8,609 nucleotides of DNA from Thermoplasmata archaeon (GTDB lineage Archaea > Thermoplasmatota > Thermoplasmata > Thermoplasmatales > Thermoplasmataceae): positions 1 through 8,609 of the forward strand of contig JAJZYV010000058.1 of the NCBI GenBank assembly GCA_021797955.1, in the 5' to 3' direction. The notes under the pieces are model-generated. The model did not search any database. It saw only the letters and a program-made list of their open reading frames with translations, and was not told where the DNA came from. This document shows positions 7,353 through 8,609 of this stretch, in pieces. Within the stretch, counting starts at the first letter, position 1, and each line of letters opens with the position of its first letter. The position numbers were made by a program, and so were the translations under genes.

Positions 7353-7838
7353 ATAGGGGGAACACTCATATGGTACTACAAGGTATGCGAAAGGGAAGTA
7401 TGGTTAATGGCGCATAAACTTGAACCTGACCAAGAAAATGAACTACTTCTTAAGGGGAAAAACATTCATGAGGAACATTTCAAGAGAAATAAAAAAGAAT
7501 TGATATTAGAAAATTCAAGAATAGATATGCTTCATGAGAAGAATGGATCATTAGTAGTATCTGAGATAAAGATAAGTTCCAAATATCTCGAACCAGCAAT
7601 TTTACAATTGAAATATTACATGATGGAATTCTTTCTCAAAGGAGTTAAAGTAAAAGGAGAACTTAGGATCCCCCAGGAGCGTAAAGTTATAGATGTTACG
7701 TTCGACCAGAATGACCTTGTTGAAATGGAGAAAGTCGTTCTTGAAATATCCAGGATAGTGACCAAAGGGATGCCTCCTAAACTGGTGAGAATAAATTTTT
7801 GCCACTCTTGCGCATATTCGGAATTCTGTTGGAGTTGA
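7353..7838 (+). CDS. cas4: CRISPR adaptation exonuclease Cas4, 5' end uncertain
   Basis: Cas4 is a RecB-family iron-sulfur nuclease that trims prespacers and helps select the PAM and orientation with Cas1-Cas2. Numbering from 7353, the protein has GGTLIWYYKVCEREVWLMAH at the N-terminus with the first cluster cysteine C12. H39 is in NIHEE, D58 in RIDML, E71-I-K73 follows, Q85 is in QLKYY, and C150, C153 and C159 are in FCHSCAYSEFC. All four cysteines and the nuclease residues are therefore present, and 161 aa is a normal length. The frame is open from 7329, but no ATG, GTG or TTG occurs before ATG 7407. Starting at 7407 would give 143 aa and lose C12. I set the start at the ATA of 7353 because conserved Cas4 sequence begins there; ACG codons at 7332 and 7341 are alternatives. 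The identity is firm; the start is not. It ends 8 nt before cas1. Confidence 0.85.
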   Translation: MGGTLIWYYKVCEREVWLMAHKLEPDQENELLLKGKNIHEEHFKRNKKELILENSRIDMLHEKNGSLVVSEIKISSKYLEPAILQLKYYMMEFFLKGVKVKGELRIPQERKVIDVTFDQNDLVEMEKVVLEISRIVTKGMPPKLVRINFCHSCAYSEFCWS

Positions 7839-7846
7839 TTTAAGAT

Positions 7847-8609
7847 ATGAAGAAATCTATTTACATTTTTTCAAGTGGTGAGTTTAAGCGAAAAGACAAT
7901 ACTTTGTTCATAGAGAATAGCTCCACTAAGAAATTTGTTCCGATTGAAACTGTTGCAGAAATTTACCTATTTGGGGAAGTAACTATAAATTCTCAACTCC
8001 TAAATTTTCTATCTCAAAAGGGCATAATACTACACTACTTTAACTATTATGGATATTATTCTGGATCAATATATCCTAGAGAGCACATTGTATCAGGAGA
8101 GATGATAATAAACCAGGCTAAACATTACATAGATGAAAATTTAAGACTGAATCTGGCCAAGAAATTTGTAGATGGATCGATTCAAAACATACTGAAGGTT
8201 TTAAATTATTATAATTCACGTGGGAAAGATTTAGAAGATGATATAAGTGATGTCAAAGCTCAAATTAGCGGCGCCCTATCTGCAGATAATACAGAATCTC
8301 TTATGGCATTTGAAGGAAATGCCAGAGAAAAGTATTATTCTATCTTCAATAAAATACTGGGAGACCCGCTATTTAGATATGATAAAAGAACAAGAAGGCC
8401 ACCATCAAACCCCATCAATGCACTAATAAGTTTTGGAAACAGTGTTATGTATACTTCAATACTCTCGGAGATTTATAAAACCCATTTAGACCCAAGAATC
8501 GGTTTTCTACACGCATCAAATTTCAGGAGATTTAGTTTGAATCTAGATGTTGCTGAGATATTCAAACCGATAGTCGTAGATAGGGTCATATTTACAATAG
8601 TTGGAAGAA
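7847..8609 (+). CDS. cas1: CRISPR integrase Cas1, truncated by the window edge
   Basis: Cas1 with Cas2 integrates new spacers at the leader end of the array. The visible part is 254 codons plus one base, still open at the right edge, out of a typical 320-340. The N-terminal beta domain (MKKSIYIFSSGEF, then FVPIETVAEIYLFGEV and QKGIILHYFNYYGYYSG) and the helical catalytic domain are clear. The expected metal-binding residues are E156 in MAFEGNAREKYY, H222 in IGFLHASNF and D234 in LNLDVAEIFKP. PPSNPINALISFGNSVMY (185-202) is another Cas1 hallmark. The start is ATG 7847 with GGAG at 7831-7834, 12 nt upstream in the cas4 tail. The residue after H222 is alanine, where many Cas1 proteins have glutamate. 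The gene ends outside the window; cas2 should follow. Confidence 0.95.
   Translation, partial: MKKSIYIFSSGEFKRKDNTLFIENSSTKKFVPIETVAEIYLFGEVTINSQLLNFLSQKGIILHYFNYYGYYSGSIYPREHIVSGEMIINQAKHYIDENLRLNLAKKFVDGSIQNILKVLNYYNSRGKDLEDDISDVKAQISGALSADNTESLMAFEGNAREKYYSIFNKILGDPLFRYDKRTRRPPSNPINALISFGNSVMYTSILSEIYKTHLDPRIGFLHASNFRRFSLNLDVAEIFKPIVVDRVIFTIVGR

Noticed and set aside
347..8609. A previously undescribed defence system
   Set aside because: Every gene fits a known type I-B CRISPR-Cas family in a usual order, with no extra or unknown gene between them. The novelty is limited to start-codon and internal-translation details.

Overview
The window holds a nearly complete type I-B CRISPR-Cas locus on the + strand. 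The order is cas6 - cas8b (csh1 type, TM1802 family) - cas7 (csh2 type) - cas5 - cas3 - cas4 - cas1, and cas1 runs off the right edge. The DNA is AT-rich. Arginine is mostly AGA/AGG and isoleucine is often ATA. A TTTATAAG box sits in the only real intergenic gap. Together these suggest an archaeon, for example a methanogen or a member of the Thermoplasmata. An AT-rich thermophilic bacterium with the same cas set cannot be excluded from this sequence alone.

Layout: Bases 1-346 contain no intact gene and no recognisable CRISPR repeat; at most they hold weak scraps of decayed coding sequence. Bases 347-7296 form one tightly packed interference operon. cas6 and cas8b are 1 nt apart, cas8b and cas7 overlap by 8 nt, cas7 and cas5 are 7 nt apart, and cas5 and cas3 share ATGA. 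A gap with a possible archaeal promoter follows, then the adaptation genes cas4 and cas1, which are 8 nt apart. cas2 and a repeat-spacer array are expected outside the window but are not seen.

How the genes work together: Cas6 should cut the repeat transcript into crRNAs. Cas8b, Cas7 and Cas5 should form the Cascade complex around the crRNA. Cas3 (HD nuclease plus helicase) degrades the target DNA. Cas4 and Cas1, with an off-window Cas2, acquire spacers.

The system itself is a known type and I see no undescribed machinery. Two details deserve a second look. First, inside cas8b an in-frame ATG (2613) preceded by AGGAG could give a separately translated 157-aa C-terminal product matching the internally initiated small subunit Cas11 known from type I-B. 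Second, cas4 has no ATG, GTG or TTG upstream of its conserved N-terminus. The first ATG (7407) lies after the first iron-sulfur cysteine, so the gene uses a non-canonical start, recodes, makes a shortened protein, or is damaged.
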